A stretch of 64,000 nucleotides of DNA, taken from NCBI RefSeq assembly GCF_016925555.1, contig NZ_CP070479.1, forward strand, positions 62,001 to 126,000, read 5' to 3'. The stretch is from Mycoplasma tauri (GTDB lineage Bacteria; Bacillota_I; Bacilli_A; Mycoplasmatales; Metamycoplasmataceae). Shown piece by piece: positions 55,846 through 64,000 of this stretch. Below the pieces are notes generated by a model. It saw only the letters and a list, made by a program, of their open reading frames with translations. It had not been told where the DNA came from and did no database searches. Made by a program: the position numbers and the translations under genes. Numbering within the stretch: the stretch's first letter is position 1; every line of letters starts with the position of its first letter.

Positions 55846-56295
55846 TTAAAATTCATCAATTTGATCAATTCTATTTTTATGTCTTCCACCTTCATATTCA
55901 GTGTTTATATATTCATTGATCATTTCTTTAGCTTCTTCAATATTAACTTGTCTTCCGCCCAGAACAATAACATTAGCATTATTATGTAATTTAGCTAAAT
56001 TAGCATCTTCAGTTGATGTTATTCTTGCAGCCCTTATTCCTTTATGTCTATTAAGTGCATAAGAAATTCCTAATCCAGTTCCACAAAAACCAACACCAAA
56101 AGCAACATCCTTATTATTAGTCATATAATTAGCTAATTTATGTCCTTGCTCAGCATATGAAATTGATTTTGAATCATCAACTGGCCCTAAATCAACTGTT
56201 TCATATCCGAGAGATTTAATATAATTAAGAACTTCATTTTTTAATAAGCAACCTCCATGGTCACTTGCAAAAACAACCTTGCCTTTATCACTCAT
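55846..56295 (-). CDS. rpiB: Ribose-5-phosphate isomerase B
   Basis: A 149-residue enzyme of the LacAB/RpiB family that interconverts ribose-5-P and ribulose-5-P. SDHGGCLLKNEV at the N-terminus, catalytic C71 in GVGFCGTGLG and the pocket residues in HNNANVIVLGGRQV are visible. AAGGAGAC precedes the ATG. It is divergent from the C39 exporter gene. Confidence 0.93.
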   Translation of the reverse strand: MSDKGKVVFASDHGGCLLKNEVLNYIKSLGYETVDLGPVDDSKSISYAEQGHKLANYMTNNKDVAFGVGFCGTGLGISYALNRHKGIRAARITSTEDANLAKLHNNANVIVLGGRQVNIEEAKEMINEYINTEYEGGRHKNRIDQIDEF

Positions 56296-56381
56296 ATGTC
56301 TCCTTTTTATATGTTTTATTATTTTACTTTAATATATGTGCATTTTTATGCTATTTTTTGGAAAAATAAGTATTTTTTCCT

Positions 56382-56396
56382 ATTTTTTTCCGTTTT
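56382..56396. repeat. 15-mer shared with the hairpin at 10419-10473
   Basis: The 15-nt sequence A-T7-CCG-T4 is identical to 10458-10472. Just upstream, GGAAAAAT and ATTTTTTCC (56360-56380) form a small inverted repeat. Both copies lie in divergent intergenic regions upstream of plus-strand genes. Confidence 0.6.
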
Positions 56397-56430
56397 ATAT
56401 TTATTCTCATTTTTTTGAAAATGATAAAGC

Positions 56431-58491
56431 ATGAAGATATTAAAACAAGAAGATAAAAAAGATTGCGGTTTGTATGTTTTAAACTCATTAATTAACTATT
56501 TTTATAATAAAGAAGTAGACATTAATTATTTGAAGATAAATGCTTCATATTCATCTGATGGTATTAGCCTTCACAATTTAAGAACATTAGCTCTAGAAAA
56601 TGGAGTTATTTTGGAATCTTTTTCTGGAGACTTTGACTCATTATATTCATTAAAAAATGATGATTTACCAATCATTTTATTATTAAATAGAAATGGGTAT
56701 ACACATTATGTTATTTTAACTAAAATTAAAAATAATTATTTTTGATTATTGGATTCACAAACAGGAGAACTAGAAAAAGTTAATGCTTTAAAGCTCAAGG
56801 AAGAATTTGCAGAAGTTGTAATTTTTCCTAAAAAGTCTAATTTAAAGTTAAACACAATAAAAATAACAATAGATAATAAAATTAAATCTTTAATATCTAT
56901 TAAAAAGCTTGTTTGACCTCTATTATTATCGGCATTAGTAAATTTATTATTGAATTTTTCTTCTTCATTTTTTGTAAAGGTAGTTTTTGATTTTATAATA
57001 CCTAATTTTTTAATAAAGACGCTAATTGTTATATTTATTTTATTTTTATGGCTAGCATTTCTACAGTGTATAAACAAATATTTTAAAAATTATTTAGTCA
57101 GAAAAATAACTAATCAAATATATTTGGAATTAAGTAGTAATTTTTTTGAAAAAATTAAGCAAACACCAGTAGATCACTTAACTAAACTTAATAATTCTGA
57201 ATATTTTAAAAGAGCAAGTTATATTTCATACATTAGCGAATATCAAGCTAATTTTGCATACACTTTTCTAGGAGAAATAGCAAGTATAGTTCTTTCTGCA
57301 TTCTTACTAATTTGAATTAATTATCTATTATTTATTTATGTTGGTTCTATTACTTTAGTATTGCTTTTGAGTAATATTATTTTTCACAATAAATTAGAAA
57401 ATAAACATATTAGGAACATAAAAGTAACTTCAAATAAAATAGAATCAGAGCTAGACTTTATAAATGGCAAAGATAATTATGGTGATCAAAAATATTCTAA
57501 TTTCTTAACTTTTTTATTAAAAAAGAATACTTTAAAACAAAGGGAAGCAGATGAAAATATTTTTTTCATCCAGCAGAATAATAATTTATTGAACAGCACA
57601 CTTATTAGCAGCATTTCTAATGTAATAATTTTTATATCAACCTTTCTAATAATAAGAAATAAATTATCATCCGGAGATATGATGATGTTTTTAACAAGTG
57701 TTTCATTTTTTATAAATCCAATCATGTCAATTTCATCTTTATTATCTTCAAATATGTTAATGAAAAAATATGTTGATCAGGTTAATTTTGTCTTTAATCT
57801 TCCAAATATTCAAAATTTTGAAAAAGGAGTAATAATTAATGGATTAATTAAAAATATAAAACTTAAAAAAATAAATTTTTCATATGAAGAAGGGCATGAA
57901 ATCTTAAATATTTCGGAGTTGGAAATTAATGATCATGTAAGAATAAATGGCACAAACGGGTGTGGTAAAAGTTCTTTTGCAAAATTTTTACGCGGGGATT
58001 TTTTAAACTATACTGGTGAATATTTAATAAATGATATTAATGTAAATCAATTAAATTTTAATAATTTAAAAGAAAAAATTTGTTATGTTGGAAGCAACTT
58101 TTATATACCTAATTCCAAGGTTATTGATTTTATTACTAATAATAGTAAAACTTTACTTGATAATTTAAATAATAATTTAGTCTATTATGAAATATTTGAC
58201 TACTTAGAAAAAGTTAAAGTTAATTTGAATTCTTTTGTAAACAATAATGGTGGAAATTTATCTAGCGGACAAAAGCAAATAGTGCTGTTATTAAGGCTTT
58301 TTTGTCAAAAGTATAAAATTATAATTTTAGATGAAGCATTTGAAAACATCGATAAAGAAACAATGAAATTTTTAATGAATTGTATTAAAAACTACCAGGA
58401 TGAAGCTTTATTTATTGAAATAAGTCATAGTGGAAAATATATTCAAAACAGCAAGGAGATAAATTTTAATGAGATTAACAAAAATTTCTAA
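56431..58491 (+). CDS. C39 peptidase-containing ABC exporter
   Basis: A 686-residue one-chain exporter. The N-terminal C39 cysteine protease has Q6, C12 (KKDCGLYVLNSL), H92 (YTHYVIL) and D108 (WLLDSQTG). Six membrane helices follow (about 155-430). The ATPase has Walker A GTNGCGKSS near 507, signature LSSGQKQ, Walker B IIILDEAFENID and H-loop ISHSGKY. The Q-loop Gln is not at its usual place (CYVGSNFYIPN). Such proteins cut a double-glycine leader from a peptide and export it. No leader-type ORF lies nearby. The next gene overlaps its 3' end. Confidence 0.85.
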
Positions 58492-58858
58492 TTGATTTTG
58501 ATTTTGATTAGTGTTTATTATTATTTTTACTTTTGTGGTCATTTTTGTAATTTTTACCTATAAAATAGAAAAAACTGAAAAAATAATAGTTTATTTTGAT
58601 GAAAATAAAAAAATGCATATTTTTGGGAATGATAGGTTGATTTATAACTTAAAAAAAGATCAAAAAATTATGTTAAATTTAAATGAAATTAATCATGAAT
58701 TATTTATAAAATCTATAAAAATGAATAAAGATAGTATAGCTGTAAATTACTTTGTTTCAGATAATAATTTTTTTAAAATAATAAAACCAAATTCAAAATT
58801 AGGAGCCAATTTATTTTTAGGAGAAACAACACTATTTAATAGACTTTTTAACTATTAA
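58469..58858 (+). CDS. Small membrane-anchored partner of the C39 exporter
   Basis: A 129-residue protein. After MRLTKISN comes one membrane helix (FWFWLVFIIIFTFVVIFVIF), then about 95 external residues that look like a small beta domain (IVYFDENKKMHIFGND, LKKDQKIMLNLNEIN). This is the position where membrane-fusion accessory proteins of bacteriocin exporters are encoded; this one would be a minimal version without the coiled coil. AAGGAG is 10 nt before the ATG. It overlaps the exporter gene by 23 nt. Function inferred from context only. Confidence 0.55.
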
Positions 58859-58864
58859 ATATAA

Positions 58865-58870
58865 TATAAT
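58865..58870 (+). promoter_or_regulatory. -10 box of ybeY, probably leaderless
   Basis: TATAAT ends 7 nt before ATG 58878. No ribosome-binding site is present. Confidence 0.5.
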
Positions 58871-58877
58871 TCATTTT

Positions 58878-59336
58878 ATGGTTGAAGTATCTGTTAATAT
58901 TGAGAATGGTGAATCATTTAAGTATTTAAATGAGTATATTTCTATTTTGGAGAATCTGCAAAAATATTTTTGTTTAGAAAATAAAAAAGTATCTGTTGAT
59001 GTGTCAATTGTTAACAATAAGAAAATTCAAAAATTGAATAAAAAGTATAGAAATAAAAATTATCCAACTGACATCCTTTCCTTTGATTTTGGTGATAAAA
59101 CTATATTCAAAAATTTGGATATATATCCACTTGGAGAGCTTGTTATAAGTCATGAAAAAGTTGAACAACAAGCAGAAGAATTTAATCATTCATTTAGAAG
59201 AGAATATTGTTATTTATTTGCCCATGGGCTTGTCCATTTAATGGGTTTTGATCATGAAATTGAGGAAGAAAGAATTCAAATGAATGCCATTGTAGATACA
59301 ATATTTAATCCACTTCAAATCACAAGAGAGGAATAA
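58878..59336 (+). CDS. ybeY: Endoribonuclease YbeY
   Basis: A 152-residue metal-dependent RNase that matures 16S rRNA. The zinc site HGLVHLMGFDH places H116, H120 and H126; YPTDILSFDF is the other conserved block. It heads ybeY-cdd-era, a conserved Firmicutes/mollicute order. Confidence 0.94.
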   Translation: MVEVSVNIENGESFKYLNEYISILENLQKYFCLENKKVSVDVSIVNNKKIQKLNKKYRNKNYPTDILSFDFGDKTIFKNLDIYPLGELVISHEKVEQQAEEFNHSFRREYCYLFAHGLVHLMGFDHEIEEERIQMNAIVDTIFNPLQITREE

Positions 59337-59339
59337 ACT

Positions 59340-59732
59340 ATGGAAATTAAAAAATTACAAGATTTATTAAAACATTCATATTGTCCATGATCAAAATTTA
59401 AAGTAAGCGCTATAGCTATTGATTCAGAAGGAAAAGAATACTATGGAGTAAATGTTGAAAATGCAGCTTTTCCTTCTGGTTTATGTGCTGAAAGATCTGC
59501 ATTATTTGGCTCAGTTGCCTATGGAGCTAAAGTGGGATCATTTAAAGAAATTCACATAATATCTTCAAGCAACGAAATAATTTCGCCATGTGCTGGGTGC
59601 AGACAAGTTATAACTGAATTTATGCCTGATGATGGATTAATTTACCAATATAGCAACGATGGGCAAAAAATGAGAGTTAATAAAGTTGGAGATTTGATTC
59701 CTTTTGCTATTAGAAGTGAACAAATTAAATAA
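59340..59732 (+). CDS. cdd: Cytidine deaminase
   Basis: A 130-residue zinc enzyme that converts cytidine to uridine. Motif CAERSALFG and PCAGCRQV give the zinc ligands and the catalytic Glu; NVENAAFPSG binds substrate. It starts 3 nt after ybeY and its stop overlaps the era start (TAATG). Confidence 0.95.
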
Positions 59733-60604
59733 TGAAAGTAGCAACAGTTAGCATTATTGGAAGGCCAAATGTTGGCAAATCTTCATTGCTGAATAAACTT
59801 GTTAACTATGACTTAGCAATTGTTTCAAATACACCACAAACAACGAGAGACCAAATAGTAGGTGTTTTGTCAGATGAAAATTACCAATTTGTCTTTGTTG
59901 ATACTCCTGGGATACACAAGCCACTAAATCTACTAGGAGAGCAATTAAATAAGGAAGCATTTAGTTCAGTGCAAGATATTGATTGCATTTTATTTTTAAG
60001 CCCAATAAACGAACCAATTAAATTTGGCGATAAATTAATTCTTGATAAAGTCCAAAAATATGAAAATAAAGTTGCAGTCATATCTAAAATTGATTTGGCT
60101 AAAAACCCAATAGAGTTAAAAACAAAAATTGATGAACTTCAGAAGTATAATTTCAAACATATTATTTCAATTTCAAATAAAAATGAAAGATCAATAGATT
60201 CACTTATAGATTTGTTGAAAGAATTTTCATATGAAAGTGAACCACTTTACGACCCTGATTACATAACAGACAAACCTATGAGATTTTTAGCAAAAGAAAT
60301 TATTAGAGAGAGTGCTATAAATTTATTATCAGATGAATTACCACATTCTATTGCAGTTGAAATTCAGGACTTTTTTGAGATGGAAGACAGGATAGAAATA
60401 AATGCAATAATTTTTGTTAAAAAAGATTCTCAAAAAGGAATTTTAATTGGGAAAAATGCATCTATGATTAAAAAAATAGGTATAAACAGTAGAAAAAAAA
60501 TGCAAGCACAATTTGACTCTAATGTAGTGCTTAACCTTAAAGTTAAGGTTGCCAATAAGTGAGTTAATGACAATAAAAGTTTAAAAAAATTTGGTTATAA
60601 TTAA
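59732..60604 (+). CDS. era: GTPase Era
   Basis: A 290-residue GTPase that binds 16S rRNA and matures the 30S subunit. G1 GRPNVGKSS at 10-18, G3 DTPG and G4 SKID are present, and the C-terminal KH domain contains IGKNASMIKKIG. One TGA near the end encodes Trp. Confidence 0.95.
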
Positions 60605-60636
60605 ATTTGTTTATATATGAAGTGAATTGAGGGATT

Positions 60637-61692
60637 ATGTATAGATCAAGATTAGATAAATTATTTAATGAAATGCATATAGATTGCATTGTATCAGATG
60701 CTCCGCAAACTAGATTGTGATATGCCGGTGTTCAAACAACTGATGGATATATAGTTATTGAAAAAGATAAAGCATATTTATTTGTTGATAGTCGCTATAT
60801 TGAATATTGTTCAAAATATGCAAAAAATGTAGAAATTATTCTTTTGAAAGGGAATTCTTTAAGTGATTTTTTTGACAAAAAAGCCTACAAAAATGTTGTT
60901 TTTGAAAAAGACTATATTAGTTATGAAGTATTTCATAATTTAACTAATATTATAAAACCAAAACAAATAGGATGAATTCACGGCCAAGAATTAAGAATAC
61001 AAAAATCTAATGATGAAATTCAAAAAATGCAAGAAGTTGTAAATATTTCTCTTAAAGCATACAATAAGTTAATTAAGATTATAAAACCAGGAATGACCGA
61101 AAAAGAAACAGCTGCAAAATTAAATTATCTTTTAAAAGAATGCGGAGCTGATAAAGAGAGCTTTGAAGAAATAGTTGCTACTGGTCCAAATTCAGCAGAG
61201 CCACACCATCATCCAACAGATGCAATTTTAGTTGAAGGAGATTTATTAAAGATTGATTTTGGAGCACTTTATAAAGGTTATAGTGCAGATATTACTAGAA
61301 CAATAATACTAGGCGGCACCAAAAAAAGCAATAATCCTGAACAACAAAAAATATTGTCAATTGTTGAAGAAGCAGCTCGTTTAGGTCGTAAAGCTATTAG
61401 ACCAGGAATAAAAGCTGGTGATATAGATAAGATTTGTAGAGATTACATACAAAACAAAGGATATGGTGATTATTTTGTACACTCAACCGGCCATGGATTA
61501 GGTATAGATGTTCATGAATTACCAAATGTAAGGCCTAATGGCGACTATATTCTTCAACCTGGCATGGTTATAACCGTTGAACCCGGTATTTATATTCCAG
61601 GTGTTGGTGGCGCAAGAATTGAAGATGATGTTCTTGTAACTCAAGATGGATATTATGTTTTCTCACGTCCAGATGAAAGCCCATTGAAATAA
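60637..61692 (+). CDS. pepP: Xaa-Pro aminopeptidase family M24 protease
   Basis: A 351-residue metallopeptidase. Metal ligands are in KIDFGALYKGYSAD (two Asp), HSTGHGLGIDVHE (His), TVEPGIY (Glu) and RIEDDV (Glu). The N-terminal creatinase-like domain is present. TGAGGG precedes the ATG. It cleaves N-terminal residues before proline. Confidence 0.92.
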
Positions 61693-61739
61693 TATAATAA
61701 AAATAATCAGAATGAATCGTGCTTAAACTTACTTTTTTA

Positions 61740-61763
61740 GAACCCAAACAGATTGGGTTTTTA
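61740..61763 (+). terminator. Terminator after pepP
   Basis: AACCCAA and TTGGGTT form a 7-bp stem with a 5-nt loop and a T-run. Confidence 0.85.
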
Positions 61764-61781
61764 TTTCAAAATATATTAGTA

Positions 61782-61787
61782 TATAAT
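61782..61787 (+). promoter_or_regulatory. -10 box of proS, probably leaderless
   Basis: TATAAT ends 6 nt before ATG 61794. No ribosome-binding site is present. It follows the pepP terminator, so proS has its own promoter. Confidence 0.55.
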
Positions 61788-61793
61788 TAAAAA

Positions 61794-63230
61794 ATGAAAC
61801 AGTTAGATAAGATAACACCACTTGAACAAGATTTTGCTAAATGATACACTGATGTTGTTAAGCAAGGGGAACTGATTGAATATGGCCCCACAAAAGGGAC
61901 ATTAATTTTCAAACCTAATTCATTTGGAATATGAGAATTAATTCAGAAAGAATTGAATGAAGAATTCAAAAAACATGGAGTAAAAAATGTTTATTTACCG
62001 CTATTTATTCCTGATAGATTGTTTTTGAAAGAAAAAGAGCATGTAGCTGGTTTTAATCCAGAATTAGCAACAATAACTAGGGTTGGTGATAAAGAACTTG
62101 ATGAAAAAATTTATGTAAGACCTACATCAGAAGTTTTATTTGCTGATCTTTTTAAAAAAATAATTGAGTCTCACAAAGATCTTCCAATTATTTATAATCA
62201 ATGAGCAAATGTTGTCAGATGAGAAAAAACTACAAATCCTTTTTTAAGAAGTAGAGAGTTTTTGTGGCAAGAAGGTCACACTTGTCATAATACATCTATT
62301 GAGGCTAGAAAATTGACTAAAACAATGATTAATTTGTATTCGAAGTTTGCTAAAAAATATCTAGCAATTCCAGTAATTGTAGGTAAAAAAACACCTTATG
62401 AGAAATTCGCTGGAGCATGTACAACATATACAATTGAAGCAATGATGAAGGATGGCAAGGCGTTGCAGACAGGGACTAGTCATTATTTTGCGCAAAATTT
62501 TTCAAAAGCTTTTGACATAACTTTTAAAAACAAGAATAATGAAGCAGAATATGTATATCAAACATCTTGAGGTGTCTCTACAAGATTAATTGGAGCAATT
62601 ATTATGACCCATGGTGATAATCGTGGTATAGTTATACCCCCAAGAGTTGCCCCAGTGCAAATTGATATTTTGGAATTGTTTTCTAATAAAGAGCCAAAAG
62701 TTCACGAAAAAGCCTTAGAAATATATGTGCAGCTAAGTAAAAAATTTAGAGTTCGTTTAGACTCAAGTGAAAAAATGCCCGGTTTTAAAGCAGCTAACTC
62801 TGAAATACAAGGAGTTCCTTTAAGAATTGAAATCGGCCCACGTGATTTGGAAAATAATTCTGTGACTGTTGTTCGTAGAGACACCTTAGAAAAAATAACA
62901 GTCAATATTAGTGAACTAAAAAGTGTTGTTAAAGATCTCCTTGATAAAATTCATGCCAATTTATATTCACAAGCAGCTGAAAGACTTAAAAAAAATACAG
63001 TTTTTGTAGATAATTATGTAGATTTTAAGGCAAAAATTAAAGAAAATAAATTTGTTATTGCCCCATTTTGCTGTTCTGAAGAAGCTGAAATTCTTATCAA
63101 GGAAGAAACAGGAGCATCTACAAGGTGTATTCCTAGAAAAATCAACAAACCTTCAAAGGCACAAGAATGTATATTTCAAAAATGCAAAAATAAAACTAAT
63201 AAGTATGTAATTTTTGCAAGAGCATATTAA
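61794..63230 (+). CDS. proS: Prolyl-tRNA synthetase (eukaryotic/archaeal-like type)
   Basis: A 478-residue class II synthetase. Motif 2 ([15 protein letters not shown]) and the TxE/R region [10 protein letters not shown] are present, and motif 3 sits in [16 protein letters not shown]. The C-terminal zinc-like domain ([10 protein letters not shown] ... CIPRKIN) and final Tyr mark the short form without the bacterial insertion domain. This type is the standard one in mycoplasmas. Several TGA codons encode Trp. Confidence 0.94.
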
Positions 63231-63280
63231 TTGGAAGTTTAAAACTTCTTTTTTTATTATTTTTATTTAAGGGGTAAATC

Positions 63281-63634
63281 ATGAATTTTAATGTTCCATA
63301 TAATTCATTACATTATGAAATGTCTGAAAGTGAAAAATATAAGACAGTTGCAATGATATTTCATTTAGAAAAAGCTAAAGCTAGATTAAAAGCTAGAAAA
63401 AGATTGTTTTCACAAAATAGAAATGAAGAGAAGAATGGATTTACTTATTCAGAAAATTTACATAGAGCTCTTGAATGCATAAGTCCAGAAAGTAAACATT
63501 TATTAAGAAAAGAATTTCTTGAAGAAAAAGAAAGTTATTGATATGAAAAATATTATTCAAAAACTACATATTATAAATATAGAAGAAATGCTGTAGATGA
63601 ATTCTTAGCATATTACATATCAGAAACAATATAA
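63281..63634 (+). CDS. MG284/MPN403-like conserved protein
   Basis: A 117-residue protein. An aromatic N-terminus (NVPYNSLHYEMSESEKYKTVAMIFHLEKAK) is followed by a basic helix, and the C-terminus is YYISETI. In M. genitalium the gene after proS (MG283) is MG284, of similar size, so synteny supports an MG284-type assignment, from memory. GGGGT lies before the ATG. Function unknown. Confidence 0.6.
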
Positions 63635-63637
63635 ATG

Positions 63638-63675
63638 AAATGGCAGGCCAGTGCTTGCTATTTTTCCTTTTTTTC
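63638..63675 (+). terminator. Terminator after the MG284-like gene
   Basis: AAATGGCA (63638-63645) pairs with TGCTATTT (63656-63663), with a G-T pair, followed by T-rich sequence. Confidence 0.65.
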
Positions 63676-64000
63676 TAAAAAAGCTATAAAAAAGAACTTT
63701 TATCATTATTAAAAAATAAAAGTTTTTATTTAATAAAGACTATAAACACAAAGTAATATCTCATTATTTTTTTATTTAAATAAATAATATGTGTGGCAAT
63801 GGAAGTGAAAGATTTTAGTGGGTAAGAAAAAATAACATTACTTTTTTTGTTTCATGATAATTATAAACTTTTTTTTCAAATTTTCAAACTGCTTACACTT
63901 TCCTTTTGCGTATACGCGCGCGCCCTTGAAAAGGGCCAGGTAACAGCCCAAAAAAGCTACTTACCGTAGCGGCTATACGACTTTTAAGTTTTATATATAA
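63676..64000. other. Intergenic region with a GC-rich, RNA-like patch at its end
   Basis: No gene is seen from 63676 to about 63900. From 63908 to 63981 the base composition jumps to GC-rich. CGTATA (63909-63914) can pair with TATACG (63974-63979), enclosing GCCCTT/AAGGGC (63922-63927, 63931-63936) and GCTAC/GTAGC (63956-63960, 63966-63970). GGTAA (63939-63943) complements the loop TTACC (63961-63965), so a pseudoknot can form. This could be a noncoding RNA or leader; the window ends before it can be placed. Confidence 0.4.

Noticed and set aside
63900-64000. RNase P RNA or SRP RNA at the right edge
   Set aside because: A few short resemblances (AGGAAAGT on the minus strand, GGTAACAG on the plus) were seen, but the rest of the conserved core of either RNA is not present in the AT-rich flank.

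Overview
The window looks like a stretch of mollicute chromosome, most likely a Mycoplasma of the hominis group (Mycoplasmopsis/Metamycoplasma-like). It is very AT-rich. TGA must be read as tryptophan: argS, secDF, pheT, proS, the ABC exporter and many other genes are intact only under genetic code 4. Lipoproteins carry a short signal peptide ending in a lipobox Cys, and no gene for cell-wall synthesis is visible. I name no species.

Layout. 1-1.5 kb: end of an unknown gene, tRNA-Gly, and an aquaporin/glycerol facilitator. 1.6-3.3 kb: argS. 3.3-10.4 kb (minus): a housekeeping run ruvA-ruvB, secDF, truB, HAD phosphatase, ribF, rpsO. 10.5-11.2 kb: a small ORF and a five-gene tRNA cluster (Asn, Glu, Val, Thr, Leu). 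11.4-19.2 kb: an accessory-looking zone with a YitT-type membrane protein, two divergent transglutaminase-like surface proteins, a 295-residue unknown protein behind a palindromic leaderless promoter, and a small membrane protein. 19.3-22.8 kb (minus): oppD-oppF without the permease genes. 22.9-24.8 kb: membrane protein, DJ-1/PfpI protein, rpmB. 24.9-30.6 kb (minus): hprK-lgt-trxB, then trmL-trmH-DivIVA-like-rbgA-membrane protein.

30.8-33.3 kb: lplA, a family 2 glycosyltransferase, two tRNA-Arg genes. 33.4-47.7 kb: one long plus-strand run with many overlapping genes: rarA, pheS, ung, pheT, glyA, pip, sufS, sufU, dinB, nadD-HD fusion, rluB, a lipoprotein, rpoE, fba. 47.8-53.1 kb: nuclease lipoprotein, rplK-rplA behind a probable L1 operator, then a degenerate aquaporin-like protein coupled to an M23-peptidase-like lipoprotein. 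53.2-56.3 kb (minus): a lone lpd, a decayed lipoprotein pseudogene, rpiB. 56.4-58.9 kb: a C39 peptidase ABC exporter with a small membrane-anchored partner. 58.9-63.6 kb: ybeY-cdd-era-pepP-proS-MG284-like gene. The window ends in a GC-rich patch that can fold into a pseudoknotted RNA.

How the genes work together. Several DNA repair genes lie here (ruvAB, rarA, ung, dinB). So do the SufS/SufU iron-sulfur pair, lipoprotein export and maturation (secDF, lgt), and lipoate attachment (lplA) with a lipoamide dehydrogenase. The parts most worth a second look are the C39 exporter pair, the M23/aquaporin-like pair, the transglutaminase-like pair, the 295-residue orphan, the repeated hairpin element in two divergent intergenic regions, and the terminal RNA-like patch.
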